From: Caryophanales bacterium
Lineage (GTDB): Bacteria; Bacillota_I; Bacilli_A; RFN20; CAG-826
DNA length: 26,993 nt
Direction of reading: 5' to 3'
NCBI GenBank assembly: GCA_028723545.1
Contig: JAQYER010000013.1
Coordinates: forward strand, 1-26,993
Of the stretch, positions 1-7,122 are shown in pieces. Made by a program: the position numbers and the translations under genes. How positions within the stretch are numbered: the stretch's first letter is position 1; every line of letters starts with the position of its first letter. The notes below the pieces were generated by a model. That model worked only from the letters and a program-made list of their open reading frames with translations, was not told the DNA's origin and made no database searches.

Positions 1-21
1 CTTAAAAACAATAAATTCTTT

Positions 22-69
22 AATCCCTAACAGGCTTGATACTTAGATTGAACCTATTAGGGATTTTTT
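22..69 (+). terminator. Rho-independent terminator-like hairpin
   Basis: A perfect 9-bp inverted repeat (22-30 with 57-65) is separated by a 26-base loop and followed by a T-rich run. It could end a gene lying left of the window. The long loop lowers confidence. Confidence 0.5.
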
Positions 70-585
70 ATCTAATGCCTAAGTATTTTTTATAAAGCTA
101 GAACTTTTATACTAAGATATTGCATAATTTCTTAAGATAAAAATAAATCCTTTTTATGAGTCAAAAAATCAATAATATTTAAATGTGTAATTCCGTTTCT
201 AGACATATCAATTGTATCAAGGCTTAAAACATATTTAGGGGATGCATCTTTAATCGGTGAAAAAGCACTGAATTCTCTAGTTATTGTTTCTTCGCTTTCC
301 ATTACGTACGCAACATGAATGAAACACTTCCTACCATTCTTAATTACAACAAAATCAACTTCTTTCAAAAACTGCAAAAATTTTTATTTTTTGTAAAAAC
401 AATTGTCCGATTTATTATATTTATCCAAAACGACCTTAATACTTAGATAAAACCTATCGAATTTCCTTACTATATCATCTTACACAAGCGTTATATTATG
501 GATATTTAATAAAGGCCTTTCTTCTTAGATTGATTTTTCAACGACATCGATTATGCAGGCTTTTCAAATAATTTCTTAAGATAAA
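40..585. repeat. Two pairs of short direct repeats in decayed DNA
   Basis: The 18-base string ATAATTTCTTAAGATAAA occurs exactly at 124-141 and 568-585. A second pair, TACTTAGAT..AACCTAT, occurs at 40-57 and 440-457 with two mismatches. The order of the two elements is the same in both places, about 400-445 bases apart. This suggests a duplicated and eroded stretch, possibly two copies of the 3' end of the same lost gene. Confidence 0.4.
132..377 (-). pseudogene. C-terminal remnant of an AAA/DUF4143-type ATPase
   Basis: The 81-residue minus-strand reading frame carries KEVDFVV near its start and then HVAYVMESEETITREF and YVLSLD...DMSRNGI..LNIIDFL. I recognise this as the C-terminal (DUF4143, restriction-endonuclease-like) end of the widespread bacterial AAA_14 ATPases. 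Those proteins are usually about 400 residues, so the ATPase domain is missing. Upstream on the minus strand an in-frame TAA lies only a few codons before the first conserved residues, there is no RBS, and the next 250 bases give only stop-broken open stretches. I read this as a decayed gene, not a small functional protein. Confidence 0.6.
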
Positions 586-648
586 TATCTCTATTAATTC
601 TTAGTAAAAATAACCTCCATTGAATATTTTTCCGTTACGTAAAAATTT

Positions 649-905
649 TTCAATGAAGAATTTTTAATATTATTTTTAGAAAATGTTTTATTGTTCGAAA
701 AAAACATAGAATTCTATGAAAAAAGAGATTTATCAATGAATTAGAGGACATATAAAACCAGTGTAGTCTCGTTATTAAGAATATTAAGCATTGATCGAGG
801 CGTTATGATTGTTTCAGAAAATAAAAAAATCTAAAACTATAATCAAGTGTTCCAATTTTTAAAAAATAATAATAAGGTAGACGATATTAAAAAAATTATT
901 ATATA
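649..905 (+). pseudogene. Stop-interrupted coding-like stretch
   Basis: One plus-strand frame reads through 649-905 with protein-like composition but is broken by internal stops (TAG after SMN, TAA after ENKKI). Pieces such as SLLRILSIDRGVMIVS and LKNNNKVDDI look like decayed coding sequence. I do not recognise the family with confidence; the cadence could fit the tail of another AAA_14-type ATPase. There is no RBS or clear start. This covers most of the gap between the remnant at 132-377 and the ATPase promoter; I see nothing else there. Confidence 0.25.
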
Positions 906-907
906 AT
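878..907 (+). promoter_or_regulatory. Promoter of the riboswitch-ATPase transcript
   Basis: TAGACG (878-883) and a perfect TATAAT (902-907) are 18 bases apart. Initiation about 7 bases downstream would fall at 911-915, exactly where the first aptamer stem begins, which supports both calls. Confidence 0.6.
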
Positions 908-914
908 ACAAAAC

Positions 915-1005
915 GACCGGGAGTAGTGAAGTCAAGCAGTCGTCAACACGATGTGATATCCGGCCTTGACCAGTTTATGAACAAGACGGTTACTGTAGGA
1001 GTAAC
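915..1005 (+). promoter_or_regulatory. Mn2+-sensing yybP-ykoY-type riboswitch with RBS-masking hairpin
   Basis: P1 is GACCG (915-919) paired with CGGTT (987-991). It encloses the conserved 5' loop GGAGTAG (920-926) and the 3' loop CAAGA (982-986), which is the arrangement I know from the yybP-ykoY family, whose members bind Mn2+ and precede cation pumps. An inner stem pairs GTCAAG (931-936) with CTTGAC (965-970). Downstream, GTTACT (989-994) can pair with AGTAAC (1000-1005), placing the AGGAG ribosome binding site (997-1001) in the loop and stem. Bases 989-991 belong to both P1 and the masking stem, so the two are exclusive. Ligand binding would hold P1 and free the RBS, turning the pump on at high Mn2+. 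The family assignment rests on remembered consensus. Confidence 0.75.
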
Positions 1006-1009
1006 TTTT

Positions 1010-3748
1010 ATGTTCGAAACAAAAACTATTCAAGAAACATTATTGTCATTAGAAGTTGAACCTAATAAAGGTTTAACAGATGAAGAAATTCTTTTAAGAC
1101 AGCAAAAATATGGTTTAAACCAATTAAAAGAAAAGAAGAAAAAACCATTAATATTAATTTTCTTATCAAATTTTCATGACCCAATGATATACATTCTTTT
1201 GCTTGCAGTTATTCTAAGCACTGGAATTTCTTTATATAATACGATTAAGCATCATGAACCATTTGATTTTGCTGATCCAATCATTATTTTATCCGTCATA
1301 TTTTTAAACGCGATTATTTCAACAATCCAAGAAAAGAAAAGCGAAAAATCATTAGAAGCATTGAAACGTTTAGCGTCACCTACGTGTAATGTAAGAAGGA
1401 ATGGAAATATTCAAGAAATAAAGTCTTCTAATTTAGTTGTTGGAGATATTGTAATATTAGAAGAAGGGAGAACAATTCCTGCTGATTTAAGATTGATTAA
1501 AACATTCAATTTAAAAACTGATGAATCATCTTTAACAGGGGAAAGTTTACCAGTAGATAAAAATGCTGAAATAGTATTTTCAGAAAATATTCCTCTAGGC
1601 GATAGAGTAAATATGGCTTTTATGTCCACTCCTGTGACATATGGTCATGGTGAAGGAATAGTAGTTGCGACAGGGATGGACACTGAAACAGGGAAAATTG
1701 CTTCATTATTAGATAATGAAAAAACCGAATTAACTCCTTTGCAAAAGAAATTAGGTCAATTATCTAAATTTTTAGGATTATTAACAATATTGATTGTCGT
1801 TATTATTTTTATTATCCAATTAATTGAGTTATTTATAATGAATCCATTAGGCCTAGATTCGTGGATAGCGGCCATTGTTGATAATTTTATGTTCGCTATT
1901 TCTTTAGCGGTTGCAGCTGTTCCAGAAGGATTAGTTGCAGTTGTTAGTATCGTTTTAGCGTTAGGCGTTCAAAAAATGGTTAAAGCTAATACAATTGTAA
2001 GAAAATTACCATCTGTAGAAACGCTAGGTTCAGTCAAAACAGTGTGCTCTGATAAAACGGGAACATTAACTCAAAATAAAATGACTGTCGTTAGCTCTTA
2101 TATAAACCACCATATTAATGATGATAAAAACATTTTCTCAAAAGATAATAATTTATTAGCAATCGGATTATGCTTGTGCAATGATGCATCTATCTCAAAT
2201 GGGATTTATGGTGATCCAACCGAAATTTGTTTAGTTGAATACGCCGATAAATTAGGATTATCGAAAAACGATTTAGAAGTAGATTATCCAAGAATAGATG
2301 AAATACCTTTTGATTCAAAAAGAAAAATGATGTCAACCCTTCACCAACAATATCACGAAAAGAAAATTTCTTTCACCAAAGGAGCGTTAGACCAAATATT
2401 AAAACATGTCACCCATATTGATATAAATGGTGAAGTTCGAAAAATAAATGAAGAAGACATTAATAAAATCAATATTGCAAGTGAAGAGATGGCTAAAAAA
2501 GCTTATCGAGTTCTTTGCCTTGCTTATCGTTATCAAAATCAATTAATAGAAGATAATTTGATATTCCTTGGTTTTGTTGGAATGATTGACCCACCAAGAG
2601 AAGAAGCTAAAGTTGCGGTAGAGAAATTTAAAAAAGCTGGTATTAACACAATTATGATTACAGGTGATCACATATTAACCGCCTTAGCGATTGCTAAAAA
2701 TTTAGGAATTGCTCAAAGTGAAAACGAAGCAATGCTTGGAGAAGAAATCGATAAATTAAGTGAAGAAGAATTAATTGAAAAAGTTCAATATATCCATGTA
2801 TTTGCTAGGGTTTCACCAATGAATAAAGTCCAAATAGTTAAAGCATTAAAATCAAGTGGACAAATAGTCGCAATGACTGGAGATGGCGTTAATGACGCGC
2901 CAAGTTTAAAAAGTGCTGATATTGGAATTGCAATGGGTATCACTGGTACTGATGTAGCTAAATCGGCTAGTGATATGATTTTAGTCGATGATAATTTTTC
3001 AAGCATTGAAAAAGCGGTGGAAGAAGGCCGTGGAATTTATGACAACATTAAGAAAACAATAATTTTCTTATTGAGTACAAATATTGCTGAAGTATTGACG
3101 ATGTTAATTGTAGTAATTCTTTCATTATTTACCACATATAATTTAGCAACACCTTTAATTGCAATTCATATTTTATGGGTAAATCTTGTTACCGATTCTT
3201 TACCTGCTATTAGCTTAGGAGCAATGGAAAAAAGTGATGATGTAATGGAGCGTTTACCTCGTAATCCAAATCAATCGTTATTTGCTGAAGGCGGATATGT
3301 TACAACTTTTGGCTTTGGCATTGTAATAACATTAATCACTTTATTAGCGTTTTTCATCATTCCAGTATTTGAAGAAAATTTGTTTACTTTAAATGAAATA
3401 GCTAAAGCATTAGAAAATGATCCAATTTTATTAAGCAAGTGTCAAACTATGGCGTTTTCAACTTTATCAATCGCTGAATTATTCCATATGTTTAATATGG
3501 CGAACATGAAGAAATCATTTATTCATGTCTTTCATAAGAAAAACATCTTATTGTTTATTTCGTTTTTGATTGGATTAATTTTACAAATTTTTGTTGTTAT
3601 GACTCCAGGGATTAATAATTTCTTTTCTTGCTATCCATTAGATTTTTTACATTGGGTTTTTGTTTTCACTCTCGCAATAATTCCATTGATTATTCATGAA
3701 ATTATTGTCTTATTTACATATATCAAAAATCGAAAAATTAAAAAGTAA
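1010..3748 (+). CDS. P-type cation-transporting ATPase (Ca2+/Mn2+ type, IIA)
   Basis: This membrane pump uses ATP hydrolysis to expel divalent cations. In order it shows the actuator TGES loop (E178), the M4 motif VPEGL (E306), the phosphorylation site CSDKTGTLT (Asp348), the nucleotide-domain KGA motif, DPPREEA, MITGDH, and the hinge GDGVNDAPSLK. The M5 segment has N..E (NIAEV) and the M6 segment NLVTDSLP, the positions that ligate Ca2+ in SERCA-type pumps. About ten membrane segments are visible and the length of 912 residues is normal. A longer frame opens at a GTG at 926, but those 28 codons lie inside the riboswitch. ATG 1010 has AGGAG eight bases upstream and is the likely start. The Mn2+ riboswitch points to Mn2+ export, as for riboswitch-controlled P-type pumps in streptococci and lactococci. 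Ca2+ transport remains possible. Confidence 0.93.
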   Translation: MFETKTIQETLLSLEVEPNKGLTDEEILLRQQKYGLNQLKEKKKKPLILIFLSNFHDPMIYILLLAVILSTGISLYNTIKHHEPFDFADPIIILSVIFLNAIISTIQEKKSEKSLEALKRLASPTCNVRRNGNIQEIKSSNLVVGDIVILEEGRTIPADLRLIKTFNLKTDESSLTGESLPVDKNAEIVFSENIPLGDRVNMAFMSTPVTYGHGEGIVVATGMDTETGKIASLLDNEKTELTPLQKKLGQLSKFLGLLTILIVVIIFIIQLIELFIMNPLGLDSWIAAIVDNFMFAISLAVAAVPEGLVAVVSIVLALGVQKMVKANTIVRKLPSVETLGSVKTVCSDKTGTLTQNKMTVVSSYINHHINDDKNIFSKDNNLLAIGLCLCNDASISNGIYGDPTEICLVEYADKLGLSKNDLEVDYPRIDEIPFDSKRKMMSTLHQQYHEKKISFTKGALDQILKHVTHIDINGEVRKINEEDINKINIASEEMAKKAYRVLCLAYRYQNQLIEDNLIFLGFVGMIDPPREEAKVAVEKFKKAGINTIMITGDHILTALAIAKNLGIAQSENEAMLGEEIDKLSEEELIEKVQYIHVFARVSPMNKVQIVKALKSSGQIVAMTGDGVNDAPSLKSADIGIAMGITGTDVAKSASDMILVDDNFSSIEKAVEEGRGIYDNIKKTIIFLLSTNIAEVLTMLIVVILSLFTTYNLATPLIAIHILWVNLVTDSLPAISLGAMEKSDDVMERLPRNPNQSLFAEGGYVTTFGFGIVITLITLLAFFIIPVFEENLFTLNEIAKALENDPILLSKCQTMAFSTLSIAELFHMFNMANMKKSFIHVFHKKNILLFISFLIGLILQIFVVMTPGINNFFSCYPLDFLHWVFVFTLAIIPLIIHEIIVLFTYIKNRKIKK

Positions 3749-3840
3749 TTAATTTATTAATTATTGTTAAATATTTTTAATTAAACATAGAATAATTATT
3801 AGCATCAATTTAATTTAATTTTTTAATAAAAAATTGCTTA

Positions 3841-3869
3841 TTGTTTATTTAATTTTTTAAGACTAAAAT
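3841..3869 (+). promoter_or_regulatory. Promoter of the lipid kinase gene
   Basis: TTGTTT (3841-3846) and TAAAAT (3864-3869) have a 17-base spacer, placing initiation near 3876, about 23 bases before the start codon. The stretch just upstream (3817-3835) is an A/T-only palindrome, too weak to call a terminator for the ATPase gene. Confidence 0.5.
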
Positions 3870-3898
3870 TATTTTATATTGATAGGAGAAAATGAAAA

Positions 3899-4831
3899 AT
3901 GAAACATCTTATTGTTGTTAATCCAAATTCTGGGAAATTAAACCATGATGATTCAGTGAAAGATAAAGTTATTAAAGCTTTTGAATCATTAGATTATGAA
4001 ATTTATGAAACTACTGGACCTAGAAGTGTTATCCCATTTTTACACGAATATTTAAATAATCATAAAGATGAAGTTGTTCGTGTATATGCTTGTGGTGGAG
4101 ATGGAACAGTTCACGAAGTCGCGAATGGTTTAGTTGGACATCCAAATGCTGAATTAGCTATTTATCCAGTTGGTTCTGGAAATGACTTTGTTAAAATTTA
4201 TGGTGATAAAGAAAAATTCTTAGATTTTAATAATTTAATTAACGGAAAATCACACCCAATTGATTTAAGTGAAATCAGTGGTGGAGAATTAACTGCTCCA
4301 TGGTATTCAATTAACGTCATTAACTTTGGTTTTGACGCGATCGTTGGAGCAAGAGGTAATTATTATAAAGAACACGGACTTCCTGAAGAAGCCATTAAAA
4401 AAGGATTAGATCCATATTCATATGCTTTAAAAAATGATGCGATGAAACATGGCCGTTTTAATGATACTGAAGTATTCGCGGATGGTGAGAAATTAAACGA
4501 AAAACAAATTTTATTGTGCACACTCGCTCAAGGACAATATGTCGGTGGACAATTTAAATGCGCTCCAAAAAGTGACAATACTGATGGATTAATCGATGTC
4601 TGTGTTTTAAAAACAATGACTTTCTTAGGTCTTGGAATGATTATTGGAACATATACCAAAGGAAAACATTTAGATCGCAAGAGAAGTAAAGTAGTGTATC
4701 GCCAAGCCAAAGAGATTCGCTTTGTCGCTCCAAAAGAAATCGATGTTTGTGTCGACGGAGAAATGACTAAAGGTAAAGAATTCGTCGTTAAATGCATTAA
4801 AGACGCGATTAAGATTGTCATTCCTGAATAA
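3899..4831 (+). CDS. Diacylglycerol/lipid kinase family protein (YegS/DgkB-like)
   Basis: This is a soluble ATP-dependent kinase that phosphorylates a lipid alcohol such as diacylglycerol, feeding phosphatidic acid back into phospholipid synthesis. The N-terminal DAGK catalytic domain shows NPNSGK near residue 9, the nucleotide-binding GGDGT (residues 66-70) followed by HEVANGL, and PVGSGNDF. The second, beta-rich domain ends with a VCVDGE segment, typical of the family. At 310 residues the length is normal. AGGAG lies ten bases before the ATG; another ATG at 3892 is out of frame. It is probably monocistronic, with its own promoter and terminator. The exact lipid substrate cannot be read from the sequence. 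Confidence 0.9.
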   Translation: MKHLIVVNPNSGKLNHDDSVKDKVIKAFESLDYEIYETTGPRSVIPFLHEYLNNHKDEVVRVYACGGDGTVHEVANGLVGHPNAELAIYPVGSGNDFVKIYGDKEKFLDFNNLINGKSHPIDLSEISGGELTAPWYSINVINFGFDAIVGARGNYYKEHGLPEEAIKKGLDPYSYALKNDAMKHGRFNDTEVFADGEKLNEKQILLCTLAQGQYVGGQFKCAPKSDNTDGLIDVCVLKTMTFLGLGMIIGTYTKGKHLDRKRSKVVYRQAKEIRFVAPKEIDVCVDGEMTKGKEFVVKCIKDAIKIVIPE

Positions 4832-4842
4832 ATATTAAAATA

Positions 4843-4869
4843 AGAATCAGTTAACGCTGGTTCTTTTTT
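4843..4869 (+). terminator. Rho-independent terminator after the lipid kinase
   Basis: AGAATCAG (4843-4850) pairs with CTGGTTCT (4857-4864) across a 6-base loop with one G-T pair, followed by a T-run. Confidence 0.8.
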
Positions 4870-4937
4870 AAACAAAGAACATTTGTATCTAATAAAAATA
4901 AATTATGATTGAATAAATGTGATATTATTATTTTTAT

Positions 4938-5828
4938 ATGGAACATAAATATTATTTAGGCGTTGATGGTGGTGGAACTAAAACAGCCTTTGCCTTAATT
5001 AATGAACAAAAAGAATTAATATATTTAAAAGAAGTAGGTCCTTCTTCTTTAGATACAGTTGATGAACAACAAATCATTAATGTTATCTATGAAGGAACTA
5101 AAGATATTAATGTTAAAGTTGATTCAATATTTTTAGGTATTGGTGGTATATATTCTCAAAAGCAAATCGATTGGATTAAAGAAATTGTTTCTAAATTAGA
5201 TATTGTTAAAAAAGAAACAAAAATAGATGCTGGAAATGATATTATCAGTGCTTTTTATGGAGCGCTTTCTGGTGAAGATGGAATAGTGTGTATTGCCGGA
5301 ACTGGTTCGGTTTGCTATGCAAAAAATAAAGATCAAAATATTCGAATAGGTGGAATTAATTATATTGAAGGAGATCCTGGTTCTGCTTATGATTTAGGCA
5401 TTCACGCTTTAAGATACTTAGCTAAAGTAATTGATTATCGTAAAAAAGGTGGCCCTTTAGCGAATGCTTTAAAGGTTGCGACAAAAATTCAAAATTACGA
5501 AGATATCACAAAATATTTTATTGAAGCCAAAAGAACTGATATCGCCTCTTTAGCGAAACTAGTTACTGAAAATTCAAACGATATTAACGCTAAAAAAATC
5601 ATTAAAGATAGTGTTAACGAATTATTATTAATGATTAAAACCGCATTTAAAAAATTACATTTTGAAGGTGAAACTAAAATTTCAATTATTGGTTCATTAG
5701 GCAATTCAAACACTTTATATAAAACATATTTATTAGAAGGAATTAAAAAAATATCTCCTAATTTAAAATTTGTTCAAAAAAGAAATGAAGCATATATTGG
5801 AAGCGCCTTAAAAGCGATGGAATTATAA
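4938..5828 (+). CDS. BadF/BadG/BcrA-type sugar kinase (N-acetylglucosamine kinase-like)
   Basis: This is an ASKHA-fold ATPase of the family that includes N-acetylglucosamine kinases. The N-terminal phosphate-1 loop reads GVDGGGTKT (residues 8-16). Further signatures are DAGNDI with a following ALSG segment, the phosphate-2 loop CIAGTGSV, GGINYIEGDPGSAYDLG, and a C-terminal IIGSLGN adenosine motif. At 296 residues the length fits. No Shine-Dalgarno sequence is visible before ATG 4938. A weak TTGTAT...TATGAT pair (4883-4909, 15-base spacer) could serve as promoter. It starts a run of three closely packed genes (gaps of 5 and -4 bases). Its substrate is inferred from the family only, probably an amino sugar from peptidoglycan or host glycans. 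Confidence 0.85.
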   Translation: MEHKYYLGVDGGGTKTAFALINEQKELIYLKEVGPSSLDTVDEQQIINVIYEGTKDINVKVDSIFLGIGGIYSQKQIDWIKEIVSKLDIVKKETKIDAGNDIISAFYGALSGEDGIVCIAGTGSVCYAKNKDQNIRIGGINYIEGDPGSAYDLGIHALRYLAKVIDYRKKGGPLANALKVATKIQNYEDITKYFIEAKRTDIASLAKLVTENSNDINAKKIIKDSVNELLLMIKTAFKKLHFEGETKISIIGSLGNSNTLYKTYLLEGIKKISPNLKFVQKRNEAYIGSALKAMEL

Positions 5829-5833
5829 AAATT

Positions 5834-6421
5834 ATGATTAGAAAAAAGAAAACATTTGATTTACTTTTATATATAAATTCCTTTTTTTGTTTAGTTGAAA
5901 ATGGTCATTTAGACGTAACTAATCAAAAGAAATTACAATTTGAATTATCAAAATTTTTAACTGACAATTTACCAGGATATCAAATATATTGTTCTTCTTT
6001 TCATCGCCATTTTTTTGATGTAAAAAATTTAGCAAAACATCGCATTGATATTGTTTTAAAAAATAAAATTAATAACGAATTAATTGCAATTAATTTAAAT
6101 GTGTTAAACAAAGGAACGATGAATGATGAATTGTTCAAATGCGTTCAAAACATTAAATATATGGAACAACTTAGTGATATCGGTTTTAATAAAGCATATT
6201 GCCTTTGCTTGTCATTAAATTTAGATTATTGTGTTGGAAATCGTAAAGATATATGTAAATATTTCCAAAAAAGCAAAATAATCCATGGAAAAATATATCG
6301 CGATAAAAATATAGATGATCGATATTTTGAAATTAAAAAACGATATAAAATTAAATGGATTGAAAATAACAATGATACATATTTTTATTTATTGGAAATG
6401 AAAAAGGGGAAGAAAAAATGA
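5834..6421 (+). CDS. Uncharacterised protein with a possible inactive PD-(D/E)XK fold
   Basis: I do not recognise this 195-residue, lysine-rich soluble protein. The centre reads HRIDIVLKN followed by NELIAINLNV, the spacing of a PD-(D/E)XK nuclease core in which one expects an Asp and then an E-x-K triplet. Here the second element is N-x-N, so a nuclease of this fold would lack its catalytic Glu and Lys. The protein has many Cys residues (about nine) but no paired CxxC zinc motif, and no signal peptide or membrane segment. It sits five bases after the kinase gene and overlaps the NUDIX gene by ATGA, so the three are probably co-translated. The nuclease link is inference from a short motif. 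Confidence 0.75.
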   Translation: MIRKKKTFDLLLYINSFFCLVENGHLDVTNQKKLQFELSKFLTDNLPGYQIYCSSFHRHFFDVKNLAKHRIDIVLKNKINNELIAINLNVLNKGTMNDELFKCVQNIKYMEQLSDIGFNKAYCLCLSLNLDYCVGNRKDICKYFQKSKIIHGKIYRDKNIDDRYFEIKKRYKIKWIENNNDTYFYLLEMKKGKKK

Positions 6422-6954
6422 AACTAAGAGAAGAAAAAATTTCGTCAACAGAAATATATAAAGGAAAAATTATTAATTTATATAAAGACACTGTTCTTTG
6501 CCCAAACGGAAGAACATCAACTAGAGAATTAATTAGACATTGTGAAGCGGTATGTGTTTTAGCAGAACTAGATGGAAAATTTGCGATTGAACAACAATAT
6601 CGTTATCCATATGACGCTATATTAAATGAATTTCCTGCTGGAAAAGTTGATAAAGGAGAAGACCTTCAAGTCGCAGCATTAAGAGAACTTGAAGAAGAAA
6701 TCGGTTATAAAGCAAACAAAATCGTCTATTTAGGAAAAATGTATCCAAGCTGTGCTTACACTGATGAAGTAATTCATTTATATTACGCGACTGATTTAAT
6801 TAAAACTGAAAGACATCTCGATATCGATGAAGCAATTAATTTCTCATTTAAAACAATGGATGAAATTAATGAATTAATTAAAGCAGGACAATTAAATGAT
6901 GCAAAATCATTATGCATTCTTCAATATTACAATTTATTAATTAAAAACAAATAA
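6418..6954 (+). CDS. NUDIX hydrolase, ADP-ribose pyrophosphatase type
   Basis: This enzyme hydrolyses nucleoside diphosphate derivatives, most likely ADP-ribose or ADP-sugars, to AMP and a sugar phosphate. The NUDIX box begins at Gly75 and matches G-x5-E-x7-REL-x-EE-x-GY completely (GKVDKGE...RELEEEIGY). The upstream EQQYRYP and NEFPAGKVD strings are typical of the NudF/ADPRase branch. The length of 178 residues is normal. The ATG overlaps the stop of the preceding gene (ATGA) and is served by GGGGAAG inside that gene. The activity is well supported by motif; the exact substrate is inferred. Confidence 0.9.
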   Translation: MKLREEKISSTEIYKGKIINLYKDTVLCPNGRTSTRELIRHCEAVCVLAELDGKFAIEQQYRYPYDAILNEFPAGKVDKGEDLQVAALRELEEEIGYKANKIVYLGKMYPSCAYTDEVIHLYYATDLIKTERHLDIDEAINFSFKTMDEINELIKAGQLNDAKSLCILQYYNLLIKNK

Positions 6955-7030
6955 TCTTATTCTTTTTATTAACCTTGATAACTTTTTTCTATTACTTTTC
7001 AATAAAATATTAGAAAAAAATGTTTTGATA

Positions 7031-7060
7031 TGTGAATTTTAAGTAATAGTATGTTATATT
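7031..7060 (+). promoter_or_regulatory. Extended -10 promoter of the lipoprotein pair
   Basis: TATATT (7055-7060) is preceded by TG at 7052-7053, an extended -10. A -35 match is poor (TGTGAA, 7031-7036, 18-base spacer). The leader is about 55 bases and ends in a strong AAGGAGAGG ribosome binding site just before ATG 7123. No convincing terminator for the NUDIX gene lies in 6955-7030. Confidence 0.45.
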
Positions 7061-7122
7061 AAAAAGCAATTTATTATAAAAATAATAAATATGTGAAACA
7101 TATACCGAAAGGAGAGGTCTAA

